From an uncultured Olleya sp. (lineage in GTDB: Bacteria > Bacteroidota > Bacteroidia > Flavobacteriales > Flavobacteriaceae), in assembly GCA_947503885.1 (NCBI GenBank), contig CANNFD010000007.1, positions 62,001-126,000 of the forward strand: DNA of 64,000 nt. Direction: 5' to 3'. Below, one piece after another: positions 15,901-24,366 of this stretch (the stretch's first letter is position 1; every line of letters starts with the position of its first letter). The notes under the pieces were generated by a model, which was not told the DNA's origin, ran no database searches, and worked only from the letters and a program-made list of their open reading frames with translations. A program made the translations under genes and the position numbers.

Positions 15901-17155
15901 TAACGGAGACATTAGTAATTGGGATGTAAGTAATGTAACAAATATGCAGTCTATGTTTGATAACGCAACTGTTTTTAACGGAAATATTAGCAATTGGAAT
16001 GTTGGTAGTGTAACAAACATGATTAGTATGTTTAACAATGCTTCTGCTTTTAATCAAAATATTGGAAGCTGGAATGTAAGTAATGTAATTAGTATGGGTG
16101 CGATGTTTAATAATGCTACTGTTTTTAATCAAGACCTTGGTTGGAATGTAGCAAATGTTTCCGATATGGCATTTATGTTTAATGGTGCAGAAGTCTTTAA
16201 CGGAAATATTAGTAGCTGGAATGTTGGAAACGTAAATAACATGTCATTAATGTTTGCTGGTGCAACTGCTTTTAATCAAAATATTGGAAGTTGGGATGTT
16301 GGCAATGTTACAAATATGGAATTTATGCTTGCAGGAACGTCTATTTTTAATCAAGACATTGGAGGTTGGAATGTTATAAACGTTCAAAACATGAGGGGTA
16401 TGTTTTATTATGCATCAAACTTTAATCAAAACATAGGTGGCTGGAATGTTGTAAATGTATTAAGAATGGATGATATGTTTTGGGAAGCTTCTAATTTTAA
16501 TCAAGACCTAAGTGCTTGGAACGTTAGTAATGTTACAACTATGAAATCTATGTTCGATAAAGCTTCTGTTTTTAACGGAAACATTAGTAATTGGGATGTA
16601 AGTAATGTGACCACTATGGAAGCCATGTTTGCATTTTCATCTGCTTTCGATCAAGACCTTGGTTCTTGGGATATTAGTAATGTAACAACTATGGCAGATA
16701 TGTTTGATAATGCATCTTTATCAATATCTAATTACGACAGCATTTTAATAGGTTGGAATACTTTAGATCCAGGAGAAACACAAATACCAGAAAATATTAA
16801 CTTTCACGGTGGTAATAGTAAATATTGTGCTGGTGAAGCTGCTAGAACCAATTTAATTTATAACCACAGTTGGATTATTACAGATGGCAGTTTAGATTGT
16901 GAAACCTTAAGTATGGATGAAGAAGTATTTGAAGGTTTAAGTATATATCCTAACCCAGTAAAAACTAAAGTCACTATAACATTACAAAATAAAGCGACTT
17001 ACAAGCTTTTAGATATTAATGGAAGAGTGGTTAAAAAAGGGATGTTAATAGAAGGTAACAACCTATTAGATATATCAGAATTGTCAAACGGACTTTATTT
17101 AATGTCACTTAAAACAAATAACACGACTACCATCAAAAAAATAATTAAAGAGTAA
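12968..17155 (+). CDS. BspA-like (DUF285) repeat surface protein with T9SS sorting domain
   Basis: This very large secreted protein has a signal peptide ending NVNA-Q at residue 20. It consists of three tandem modules beginning near residues 21, 337 and 702. Each opens with a PKD-like segment (FITTWQTT, then DWDNDG, then HTY), continues with 25-residue DUF285 repeats (pattern FNQDIS-x-WDVSNVTNM-x-x-MF) and closes with a segment containing GGNSKYCAGE. I count about 5, 7 and 17 repeats in modules 1, 2 and 3. Residues from about 1324 to 1395 form a type A T9SS C-terminal sorting domain (IYPNPV, then LLDINGRVV, then LSNGLYLM). BspA-type proteins act in adhesion. One repeat in module 3 has only 24 residues, and a block of about 200 bp is nearly duplicated within the gene. 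Confidence 0.93.
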   Translation: MRTKLLILTLCVFAFYNVNAQFITTWQTTTANETITIPTSGGYLYNYDVDWDNDGIYDDIGVTGDATHTYTSPGVQTVAIRGGFPHIYFNNTGDKQKILSVEQWGTQAWQSMASAFHGCTFLTINATDTPDLSNVTDMSYMFTFCSSFNEDISTWDVSSVTNMAHTLRNTAAFNQDIGGWDVSNVISMNSMFWNANVFNQDISTWDVKSVVDMSKMFRSADNFNQDVGAWNVKNVTDMSLMFAGALSFDQNLGNWDISNVSNMSTMFFANSLSVINYDATLIGWSTLSGTEAQIPENITFSGGNSKYCAGETARTSLTTTPYSWTITDGGLDCLELSFITTWQTTTANETITIPTTGTGYNYDIDWDNDGTFDDIGVNGNITHTYATAGTHIIKIYGDFPQIYFNNTGDKDKIQSVDQWGTNAWQSMENSFNGCTNLVINATDSPDLSQVTSFNGIFSGATALNQDLSAWDISTITNMDNAFNNATSFNQNLNTWDVSSVTSMQFMFFNATAFNGDISLWDVSSVNNMFFMFKEASTFNQDISGWSVSAVNNMSNMFSGASSFNQDISAWNVSSVTLMDNMFRNATVFNQDIGAWDVSNVFTMSDMFNSAIAFDQDLGAWDISNMVEMNNMFKGALLSTANYDATLIGWNTLDPGETQIPENINFHGGNSKYCAGEGARTSLTTTPYSWTITDGGLDCPELPFITTWETTSNGQTLTIPTTGTGYNYDIDWDNDGTFDDLGVTGDAAHTYATSGIHTITIKGDFPRIYFNDKGDQYDILSVEQWGTQAWQSMEDSFNGCAFIEINATDTPDLSQATSIARMFRDAITINLGFKNWDVSTITDMSEAFSGASAFNDEIGLWDVSSVTNMGYMFELSEVFNQDLSTWDVSNVTTMESMFTEAYAFNGNISTWDVSSVTNMRDMFSFASNFNQNIGSWNVVNVLRMDDMFWEASSFNQDLSAWNVSSVTTMESMFDNASVFNGDISNWDVSNVTNMQSMFDNATVFNGNISNWNVGSVTNMISMFNNASAFNQNIGSWNVSNVISMGAMFNNATVFNQDLGWNVANVSDMAFMFNGAEVFNGNISSWNVGNVNNMSLMFAGATAFNQNIGSWDVGNVTNMEFMLAGTSIFNQDIGGWNVINVQNMRGMFYYASNFNQNIGGWNVVNVLRMDDMFWEASNFNQDLSAWNVSNVTTMKSMFDKASVFNGNISNWDVSNVTTMEAMFAFSSAFDQDLGSWDISNVTTMADMFDNASLSISNYDSILIGWNTLDPGETQIPENINFHGGNSKYCAGEAARTNLIYNHSWIITDGSLDCETLSMDEEVFEGLSIYPNPVKTKVTITLQNKATYKLLDINGRVVKKGMLIEGNNLLDISELSNGLYLMSLKTNNTTTIKKIIKE

Positions 17156-17177
17156 CGCTATTATTCATTTTTCTATA

Positions 17178-17215
17178 ACGTCCTTAATTCTATATTTAGA
17201 GTTAAGGGCGTTTTT
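17178..17215 (+). terminator. terminator after the BspA-like gene
   Basis: A 10-bp stem with one G-T pair (ACGTCCTTAA, 17178-17187, with TTAAGGGCGT, 17202-17211) is followed by a T-rich tract. It lies 22 nt past the stop and runs into the end of the convergent response regulator gene. Confidence 0.65.
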
Positions 17216-17876
17216 ATTTATAGTTTATGTTGTTTTTGAAAAAAAGAAACTCTTTATGGGTTTTAGCCCAAACAGAAAGTGCATCAGTATTAGGTTCTAA
17301 CTTTAATTTAGCAATAATATTTGTTCTATGTTTTTGTACGGTTCTTACCGAAATAAAAAGAGATTCTGCAATGTCTTTTGTGCTTTTATTTTGAGAAATT
17401 AGTTGTGTTATTTTAAGTTCTGAAGGCGATAAGCTTTGAAGTTTTTCAAGTTCTGGAGAAACCTGATTCTCATAAACCTCCTTAAATACTGAGCTAAAGT
17501 AAGTAAGCCCTTTATTAATAGCTTGTATACATTTTTCAATTTCTTCAAAAGGTTCATCCTTTAATAAATATCCTGAAATATTTAGGCTTTTAGCTTTTAG
17601 TACGTATCTGTTTTCTTTGTGTGACGTAAGTACTATAAATTTAGTGTGTATGTTTTTATCTTCACATTGTTTTATAACTTCAAAGCCCGTTAGTATAGGC
17701 ATTTGGATGTCTAAAATAGCGATGTCTGGTTGGTGTTTTAAAATTAGTTTTAAGGCGTTTTTACCATCAATTGCTGTGTCAACAACATTGTAATTATTGT
17801 TTATTAGCTCTTCTGTTAATCCTTTTAAAAGTAAAGGGTGGTCGTCTGCAATAATAATTTTATTTCTTTTAGGCAT
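17214..17876 (-). CDS. NarL/FixJ-family response regulator
   Basis: The receiver domain (residues 5-120) has acidic pocket D11/D12, phospho-acceptor Asp56 (AILDIQMP) and a Lys in YLLKDEP. The C-terminal LuxR-type helix-turn-helix (about 148-210) reads LSPSELKITQLI, then TKDIAESLFIS and VRTVQKHRTNI. It overlaps the end of the upstream sensor kinase gene by 8 bp, so the pair is translationally coupled and forms one two-component system. Targets are unknown. The BspA-like gene next door, with paired TACGTA palindromes in its promoter, is the first candidate. Confidence 0.93.
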   Translation of the reverse strand: MPKRNKIIIADDHPLLLKGLTEELINNNYNVVDTAIDGKNALKLILKHQPDIAILDIQMPILTGFEVIKQCEDKNIHTKFIVLTSHKENRYVLKAKSLNISGYLLKDEPFEEIEKCIQAINKGLTYFSSVFKEVYENQVSPELEKLQSLSPSELKITQLISQNKSTKDIAESLFISVRTVQKHRTNIIAKLKLEPNTDALSVWAKTHKEFLFFKNNINYK

Positions 17877-20800
17877 TTTTTTTAGGTATTTGGGCTGTAA
17901 TTGTTGTGCCTTTATTTAAGTGGCTCTCAAAAGTTAATACGCCTTTTAATATACGTATGCGTTCGTGTATGGTTTTTAAGCCTAAACTATTTTTTATTTG
18001 TGCTTTATTAACGTCAAAGCCTTTTCCGTTATCCTGTATAGTTATAATAATAGTATTTGGTACTTCAATAACGCTTATTGATAAAGCTTTTGCTTCAGCA
18101 TGTTTTAAAACATTATTGATGCATTCTTGGATAAAACGATAGCAATTTAGGGCTTGAGCTTCATTAAAATAAGTATCTATAGTATTGACTTCTCCAGAAA
18201 TAAACAAGTTGGTTTGTTTATCAACATCTAAAATTAGTTGCTCGATACTTTCTGTTAATCCAAGTTGTTTAAGTAAAGGAGGATATAAGCCTCGAGACAG
18301 TGTGCGGACTTCTTCTAAAGTATTATTTGTAAGGATTGTTATTTCGTCCTGATTTGTGTTTTGTGCTTTCTTTTTAATTAAGGTAAGTTGCTGACTAATA
18401 CTGTCATGCAGCTCGACAGCGATACGACTGCGTTCTTCTTCTTGAGATTGTATTAATCCTTGAGAAAAATTTTCTTGTAGGTGTTTTTTAATTTGTGCTT
18501 GTTTTAAATACCATAATAAAACTAAAATAATTATAAGTGCTATTAAAATAATAAACCACCATGTTTTATAAAAAAACTCTTTACTAATAATGGTTAAGCT
18601 TAGTATGCTTGCTGTTTTTGATTTAGAAAAATCTAAGGCTTCTATATCTAAAGTGTAGTTTCCTGCTGCCAGGTTTGGGATTTGTATTATATTTTGAAAC
18701 TTTAAATCAACCCATTCTTTTTTATTTAAGCGATATCTATAACTGTAATTCTCAGTAATTGCATGGGTGTTTTTTAATGCAAAATGAAGCTCTAATGCTC
18801 TGTTTTCTGAAGGTAGTATTATTGGTTTATTGGTGTCTAATTTAAAACGATTATAATTATTAGTGTATTGTTTTAGCTCTTTATCATATTTGTTTATATT
18901 AAGTAATACCAACTCTGCCGAGTCTTTTTTTACCTTTAAATCCTCAGGTTTAAAATAATTTAGCCCTTTAATCGAACCGACTAAAAAAGCATCATCCATT
19001 GTTTTTATTGCACTGTATCTATTAGCTTCATTATTAGTCAAGCCTTCATTTTCTGAAAATCTAGTGGTTGTTTTATTTATTGGGTCAAAAGCAACTATAC
19101 CTTTAAAAGTATTAATCCACCAAATGTTTTTGTTAAAAAGTAGAGTAGCAATGCCTGCTTTTAGATCATCTTTATATAATGTTGTAAAAGTTTCGTTTTC
19201 TGGATTAAAACCAATAATATTCCCTGCTCTAGTGCCTAACAAATACCCGTAATCGTCATGGTAGTCGCACATTAAAATATATAAGTCTTCAAGTTGGGCT
19301 TTACTATTATAAAATTTGTGTGCTTTAGTTTTTAAATTATAAGTTAGTAAACCTTTATCTGTTCCAGCGACTACTAGATTACTATTTTTTCTAATTTCAA
19401 TATCGTAAATGTATAACGAGTCGGTTGCAAGTAATGGTTTATGCGTTTTGGTTCTAGTATTAAATTCCATTAGGTTATAATACTGTGTCCCATAAACAAT
19501 AGTACTATCAGTAGGACGTTCCATACAAATTACAGTATAGTGGTTGTAACGTTCTGTATTAAGACTTTTTAGGTTTGTTTTTATAATCGAAGCTTCAGTA
19601 CTGCTCCAAAGTATGCTATCATTGTCTCTTATTATGTTTCTAGAGGATTTTGGAGCTAAAAATTTGTTGTTTAGCCTAAGGTCTGTAGGGGTTACTTTGT
19701 TTTTTAAAACATCTATATTAAACCATCCTTTAAACTCGGTTGACACAATGTAGTTAGTAGAATCTATTTCGTGAATAGATCGAATGCTATTTGATTTTAA
19801 AAAAGTTTTTATTTTTTTTGAAGGAAACCTATAATAATGTAATTCGTTATTATACCAAACCCATATGTAGTCTTTTAAGTCTTCAGATGCTACTTCGTAA
19901 CCAAAATCAGAGTGTTCAGTTTGTTCTTTATAAATAGTCTTAAAACCTTCTGGCTCTAAAACATCAAAACGCAGGTCATTATCTTTAATAGATATTAATA
20001 GGTGATTACCTAACTGGTCATTATAGGCGCCAATATAATCTTTAGCAAAGGTTGTGTTTTGTTTTGTTGTAGCTACAATCTCTTTTGTACTTTCTTTAAA
20101 ATTATAAAGCTGAAGTTTGTTTTTTATAAAACCATAATAATCACCACCGACTTTAAATTTTTCTTCAATCCAAAATTTAGAATCTACATTTTTAGGATCT
20201 TTAAAAGCATTTTGATCATGTTTTTTTAGCAAATTACCCTTCCAATCAAAATACTTTATCGGAAAACTGTCATCTCCTATAATACAGTAATCCTTAAATG
20301 GTATAAATTGAGTAGAGGAGTCTATTAAAAAATTATTTTCAGTATCAGTATAGCTAAATAAAGGTAGTAGCTTAAGGTCTTCTTGTATTATATTTAATGT
20401 TATTGTTTGGTTTACCTGTGTTATAACGTAATCTTTTAAATTGTATTTAAACAAATGAGAAAGCTGTACTTGATCATTTATGTCTTTCCCAGTTTTAATT
20501 CTTTTAAATTCTGAAGTAAAAGGATTAAACAAGTATAAAACATGTCCAATTTCGGTAACTGCTTTAATATAAAATTGGCCATCATTCCGTTTAAAGATTT
20601 GTCCTACTTTGTTAATAGGGTGTTCTAAAACAGGTAGTGGTATATTATGAAACGAGACGCCATTAAAACGTTGTAAAAACAGCTTTTTATTGTTTAATAC
20701 AATAGTTCTTACATCAAAATTTGTACCTCCTAACCATAAAAAGCCATCATTATCAATACACATGGTGTTGACTAGACTTAATTCTAAACCATCTTGTTTT

Positions 20801-20886
20801 GTATATGTTTTTTTGTATAATTTTTGGGATTGACCAAAAATAGAAGCAGACAAAAAGAATAGTAAGTATAATATCCTTTTATTCAT
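17869..20886 (-). CDS. propeller-type sensor histidine kinase, NarX-like (HisKA_3)
   Basis: The protein has a signal peptide (ending IFG-QSQ) and a large periplasmic part of about 740 residues. That part has propeller-type repeats (for example DNDGFLWLGG and NEGLTNNEANRYS) and a Y_Y_Y-like domain (YSYRYRLNKKEWVDL). One membrane helix lies at about 770-792. The cytoplasmic kinase is of the HisKA_3 type: EEERSRIAVELHDSISQQ with phospho-acceptor His827. A HATPase domain follows (QECINNVLKHAE, DNGKGFD, GLKTIHERI). It is the upstream partner of the overlapping NarL-type regulator. Unlike the LytS-class kinase at 6991 it phosphorylates a LuxR-type regulator, so the two systems are not simple duplicates despite similar sensor architecture. 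Confidence 0.92.
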   Translation of the reverse strand: MNKRILYLLFFLSASIFGQSQKLYKKTYTKQDGLELSLVNTMCIDNDGFLWLGGTNFDVRTIVLNNKKLFLQRFNGVSFHNIPLPVLEHPINKVGQIFKRNDGQFYIKAVTEIGHVLYLFNPFTSEFKRIKTGKDINDQVQLSHLFKYNLKDYVITQVNQTITLNIIQEDLKLLPLFSYTDTENNFLIDSSTQFIPFKDYCIIGDDSFPIKYFDWKGNLLKKHDQNAFKDPKNVDSKFWIEEKFKVGGDYYGFIKNKLQLYNFKESTKEIVATTKQNTTFAKDYIGAYNDQLGNHLLISIKDNDLRFDVLEPEGFKTIYKEQTEHSDFGYEVASEDLKDYIWVWYNNELHYYRFPSKKIKTFLKSNSIRSIHEIDSTNYIVSTEFKGWFNIDVLKNKVTPTDLRLNNKFLAPKSSRNIIRDNDSILWSSTEASIIKTNLKSLNTERYNHYTVICMERPTDSTIVYGTQYYNLMEFNTRTKTHKPLLATDSLYIYDIEIRKNSNLVVAGTDKGLLTYNLKTKAHKFYNSKAQLEDLYILMCDYHDDYGYLLGTRAGNIIGFNPENETFTTLYKDDLKAGIATLLFNKNIWWINTFKGIVAFDPINKTTTRFSENEGLTNNEANRYSAIKTMDDAFLVGSIKGLNYFKPEDLKVKKDSAELVLLNINKYDKELKQYTNNYNRFKLDTNKPIILPSENRALELHFALKNTHAITENYSYRYRLNKKEWVDLKFQNIIQIPNLAAGNYTLDIEALDFSKSKTASILSLTIISKEFFYKTWWFIILIALIIILVLLWYLKQAQIKKHLQENFSQGLIQSQEEERSRIAVELHDSISQQLTLIKKKAQNTNQDEITILTNNTLEEVRTLSRGLYPPLLKQLGLTESIEQLILDVDKQTNLFISGEVNTIDTYFNEAQALNCYRFIQECINNVLKHAEAKALSISVIEVPNTIIITIQDNGKGFDVNKAQIKNSLGLKTIHERIRILKGVLTFESHLNKGTTITAQIPKKNA

Positions 20887-21014
20887 AGATAATTAAGCGA
20901 TGTTTGTTTAGGGTAATACTATTGTAAAGGTATCTAAAAAAAATAAACTGCAAATTTGTTATTAAATGTTTATAATTAATAATAAATACAAAGGGTTAAA
21001 ACGGTAACATTGGT

Positions 21015-21022
21015 TATTTTTG
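21015..21022 (+). promoter_or_regulatory. -7 promoter box of the UvrD-like helicase gene
   Basis: TATTTTTG fits TAnnTTTG and would give a start near 21029. This lies downstream of an in-frame TTG at 21010 and upstream of the TTG at 21046, so it decides the start codon. No clear -33 TTG is seen. Confidence 0.4.
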
Positions 21023-21045
21023 TAACCTTAAAAAAAGTAAGCAAT

Positions 21046-23385
21046 TTGGAAAAATATTTAAGTCAGTTAAACGAAGCACAATACGAGCCTACAGTCCAAA
21101 AAGATGGACCTATGATTATTATTGCAGGTGCAGGATCGGGTAAAACACGTGTGCTTACTTACAGGATTGCCTATTTAATGAGTCAAGGCGTGGACGCTTT
21201 TAACATTTTAGCATTAACCTTTACCAATAAGGCTGCTAAAGAAATGAAAGGTAGAATTGCTGAGATTGTTGGAGCAGGTGAAGCTAAAAACTTGTGGATG
21301 GGAACTTTTCACTCGGTTTTTGCAAAAATTCTTCGTTTTGAAGGACACCATCTAGGATACCCAAGTAATTTTACAATTTATGATACTCAAGACTCTCAAA
21401 AACTAATGGGGTCGATCATAAAAGAAATGGGTTTAGATAAAGACTTATATAAAACTAAACAAGTATACAGTAGGATTTCATCTTACAAAAACAGTTTAAT
21501 AACTGTTAAAGCTTATTTTAATAACCCAGAATTGATGGAGGCTGACGCTATGGCTAGGCGTCCAAGAATGGGTGAGATTTATCAAGCCTATGTGGAGCGT
21601 TGCTTTAAAGCAGGAGCAATGGATTTTGATGATTTATTATTACGTACAAACGAGCTATTAACACGTTTTCCGCAAGTATTAGCACAATATCAAGATAAGT
21701 TTAGATACATTTTGGTAGACGAGTATCAGGATACAAACCACAGTCAATATTTAATTGTTAGAGCATTAGCGGATCGCTTTCAAAATATATGTGTTGTTGG
21801 GGATGATGCACAAAGTATTTACGCCTTTAGAGGAGCAAATATAAATAACATCTTAAACTTCCAGAAGGATTATGACGATGTTAAAATGTACCGATTAGAG
21901 CAAAATTACCGTTCTACAAAAAATATAGTAGGTGCAGCAAACTCGGTAATTGACCATAACCAAACTAAATTAGATAAAGTAGTTTGGACAGCAAATGACG
22001 AAGGACCTAAAGTCAAAGTACATCGTAGTTTAACAGATGGGGACGAAGGACGATTTGTTGCTAGTACCATTTGGGAAACCAAAATGACTGACCACGTACC
22101 AAATAGCGATTTTGCTATATTATATCGTACCAACGCACAATCCCGTGCAATGGAAGATGCGTTAAGAAAACGTGATATTCCGTACCGTATTTACGGAGGG
22201 TTGTCATTTTACCAACGTAAAGAAATTAAAGACGTTACCGCATATTTGCGTTTAGTGTTAAATACCGCAGATGAAGAAGCATTAAAACGTGTGATTAACT
22301 ATCCAGCAAGAGGTATTGGTCAAACAACTATCGATAGATTAATTGTTGCTGCAAATGAACATAACAAAACTATTTTTCAAGTTTTAAAAGAGCTTGATAC
22401 ACTTGACATTAATATAAATAACGGTACTAAAAATAAGCTTCGTGATTTTGTCACGCTTATTGAAAGTTATCAAGTGATGAATCAGACTGCTAATGCATTT
22501 GATTTGTCAGAACATATAGCCAAAACTAGTGGCTTAATTAAAGAAGTTAATAAAGACGGTTCTCCAGAAGGTGTTGTTAGATTAGAGAATGTACAAGAAC
22601 TTTTAAATGGTATAAAAGATTTTGTTGAAGGACAACTAGAAATTGCAGACTCTAAAGATGGTTTAGCTGAATTCTTGGAAGATGTTGCATTAGCAACAGA
22701 TTTAGATGGCGACAAAGGGGATCCGGACCACGTTGCCTTAATGACTATCCACCTTGCAAAAGGGTTAGAATTTAGTCATGTATTTGTAGTAGGACTAGAG
22801 GAAGATTTGTTTCCAAGTGCTATGAGTATGAATACACGTAGCGAGCTAGAAGAAGAACGTCGTTTGTTTTATGTCGCTTTGACAAGAGCAGAAAAACAAG
22901 CGTATTTAACCTATGCATTATCGCGTTACCGATGGGGTAAATTAGTAGACTCTGAGCCTAGTCGTTTTATTGAAGAAATAGACGATCAGTTTTTAGATAT
23001 TATTACACCAATTGAAGAACGACGTATCAACCCAATGTTATCGGCCGATATTTTTGGAGATACACCACCTAATAAAGTAAGATTTAAAAAACCAATACAA
23101 CCTAAATTTCAAAAGAAAGTGGCTAAAAAGAAAGAACCAGTAAACTTCGAGATAAGTGCACCTAAAAAACTTAAAAAAGCTTCAGAAATTGAAGCACCAG
23201 CTGATGCTAACTTATTTGGTGGTCAACTTACTGTTGGTAACCGAGTAAAACATTTAAAATTTGGAAGAGGTGAAGTACTAAGTATTGAAGGTAAAGGCGG
23301 AGATTTAAAAGCTGAAATTAATTTTGAATTTGGAGGTAAAAAGAAACTACTATTGCGTTTTGCTAAATTAGAGCTTATAGGGTAA
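21046..23385 (+). CDS. uvrD: UvrD/PcrA-family ATP-dependent DNA helicase
   Basis: This is a superfamily 1A 3'-5' helicase acting in DNA repair and replication. The start is placed at TTG 21046, giving the family-typical N-terminus MEKYLSQLNEAQ (779 residues). An earlier in-frame TTG at 21010 would precede the promoter box. Motifs are Walker A GAGSGKT (near residue 27), TFTNKAAKEMK, Walker B VDEYQDT, GDDAQSIYAFRGA, QNYRS, MTIHLAKGLEF and VALTRAEK. The C-terminal tail carries a conserved GNRVKHLKFGRGEVL segment like the RNA-polymerase-binding region of PcrA/UvrD. It is transcribed alone, divergently from the sensor kinase gene. Confidence 0.95.
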   Translation: MEKYLSQLNEAQYEPTVQKDGPMIIIAGAGSGKTRVLTYRIAYLMSQGVDAFNILALTFTNKAAKEMKGRIAEIVGAGEAKNLWMGTFHSVFAKILRFEGHHLGYPSNFTIYDTQDSQKLMGSIIKEMGLDKDLYKTKQVYSRISSYKNSLITVKAYFNNPELMEADAMARRPRMGEIYQAYVERCFKAGAMDFDDLLLRTNELLTRFPQVLAQYQDKFRYILVDEYQDTNHSQYLIVRALADRFQNICVVGDDAQSIYAFRGANINNILNFQKDYDDVKMYRLEQNYRSTKNIVGAANSVIDHNQTKLDKVVWTANDEGPKVKVHRSLTDGDEGRFVASTIWETKMTDHVPNSDFAILYRTNAQSRAMEDALRKRDIPYRIYGGLSFYQRKEIKDVTAYLRLVLNTADEEALKRVINYPARGIGQTTIDRLIVAANEHNKTIFQVLKELDTLDININNGTKNKLRDFVTLIESYQVMNQTANAFDLSEHIAKTSGLIKEVNKDGSPEGVVRLENVQELLNGIKDFVEGQLEIADSKDGLAEFLEDVALATDLDGDKGDPDHVALMTIHLAKGLEFSHVFVVGLEEDLFPSAMSMNTRSELEEERRLFYVALTRAEKQAYLTYALSRYRWGKLVDSEPSRFIEEIDDQFLDIITPIEERRINPMLSADIFGDTPPNKVRFKKPIQPKFQKKVAKKKEPVNFEISAPKKLKKASEIEAPADANLFGGQLTVGNRVKHLKFGRGEVLSIEGKGGDLKAEINFEFGGKKKLLLRFAKLELIG

Positions 23386-23418
23386 TTCCTTTTTAATAGT
23401 TTAAATGATATAATTTTT

Positions 23419-23453
23419 ATTAGTAAAATATAAGACACTTATTTTTTACTAAT
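23419..23453. terminator. AT-rich inverted repeat between convergent genes, possible terminator
   Basis: A 10-bp perfect stem (ATTAGTAAAA/TTTTACTAAT at 23419-23428 and 23444-23453) overlaps the last codons of the minus-strand esterase gene. It follows the helicase stop by 33 nt. It is weak in GC, so the call is tentative. Confidence 0.35.
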
Positions 23454-24324
23454 GGTGTGTCTGTATAAAAGTTTTAAGCTTTAACCAAGTATCCAATAAG
23501 TTGGTTCCAACCCAACCATGGGCTTCATTGGGGTAAAATGTAAATTCATGTACAACATTTAACTGTGTTAATTTAGCATCCATATCAATGCCTTGCGAAT
23601 TTGGTATTAAAGGGTCCATACCTCCATAAAATAAAATTGTTGGAGCAGACGTTGTTTTTACTTGATGCAAAGGACTATAAGTCTCTAAAAAGTCAACAGA
23701 CGGTGTTACACCAAAGTACTGCATTAATGTGTCTATTTGTAATGCTGGGTTGTTATTATAAGCAGGGTCAGCTAAATTAGTAGGACCAACAATACTTGCT
23801 ACCATATTAATGTTATTTTGTGTGTCGTAATCATAACTCCATAACATGGCTAAATGTGCACCAGCACTTACACCAATAAACCCGTAATCTTCAGAAATAA
23901 TATAGTTACTTTGGTTTGCTTTTAAATGATTAATTACTGCTGTAATATCGTTAAGTTGCATCGGAAAAGGAGATACACCTTGCGATGCTAATCGATAATT
24001 CATGTTTACAACAGCATATTCTGGAAGGTCTTCTCCTGCTATTGTTTTAAAGGAATTCATTTCTATTTTATCTCCAGAAGTCCAACCACCGCCGTGTATT
24101 AGGATTATAACTTTGGTGTTTTCGTTTCTGTTTTCAGGTAAGTAAATATCGTAAACCTGTGCGCTGTCACTTCCATAAGACACATTTAGCATTTGTGTTG
24201 CAGCAACTGTATTGGCAGGGTTTTGCGTGTCTGTAGTCGTGTCAGAATCATTTGAACATGAAAAAAGCACAAAGATTAATGACAGTAAAAATAAATAATG
24301 AACAGATATTTTTTTCATAAACAA
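23449..24324 (-). CDS. alpha/beta hydrolase lipoprotein, esterase (BD-FAE-like)
   Basis: The N-terminus is a lipoprotein signal with lipobox LFSC (Cys near residue 23; the start may be the ATG here or the one two codons later). The enzyme has the oxyanion motif HGGGW, nucleophile elbow GVSAG, an acidic residue in GGMDPLIP and His in NEAHGW. This is the pattern of small-substrate esterases/acetylxylan esterases of the BD-FAE or kynurenine-formamidase-like group. It is probably anchored in the outer or inner membrane by its lipid. It stands alone, divergent from the YrdC-like gene. The natural ester substrate cannot be told. Confidence 0.85.
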   Translation of the reverse strand: MFMKKISVHYLFLLSLIFVLFSCSNDSDTTTDTQNPANTVAATQMLNVSYGSDSAQVYDIYLPENRNENTKVIILIHGGGWTSGDKIEMNSFKTIAGEDLPEYAVVNMNYRLASQGVSPFPMQLNDITAVINHLKANQSNYIISEDYGFIGVSAGAHLAMLWSYDYDTQNNINMVASIVGPTNLADPAYNNNPALQIDTLMQYFGVTPSVDFLETYSPLHQVKTTSAPTILFYGGMDPLIPNSQGIDMDAKLTQLNVVHEFTFYPNEAHGWVGTNLLDTWLKLKTFIQTHH

Positions 24325-24331
24325 ATTAATA

Positions 24332-24345
24332 TTTACTTTAGTAAA
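24332..24345. promoter_or_regulatory. palindrome in the divergent promoter region
   Basis: TTTACT-TT-AGTAAA is a perfect 14-bp palindrome in the 42-nt gap between two divergent genes. It could be an operator for either. No cognate regulator is evident, and AT-rich palindromes arise easily by chance. Confidence 0.2.
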
Positions 24346-24366
24346 CGATAGTTAAAGATACTTATT

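Noticed and set aside
13466-17155. Several long minus-strand open frames within the BspA-like gene
   Set aside because: They arise from the repeated codons of the DUF285 units read backwards (recurrent TNIPxxNILIK-like text). They have no independent starts or family features.
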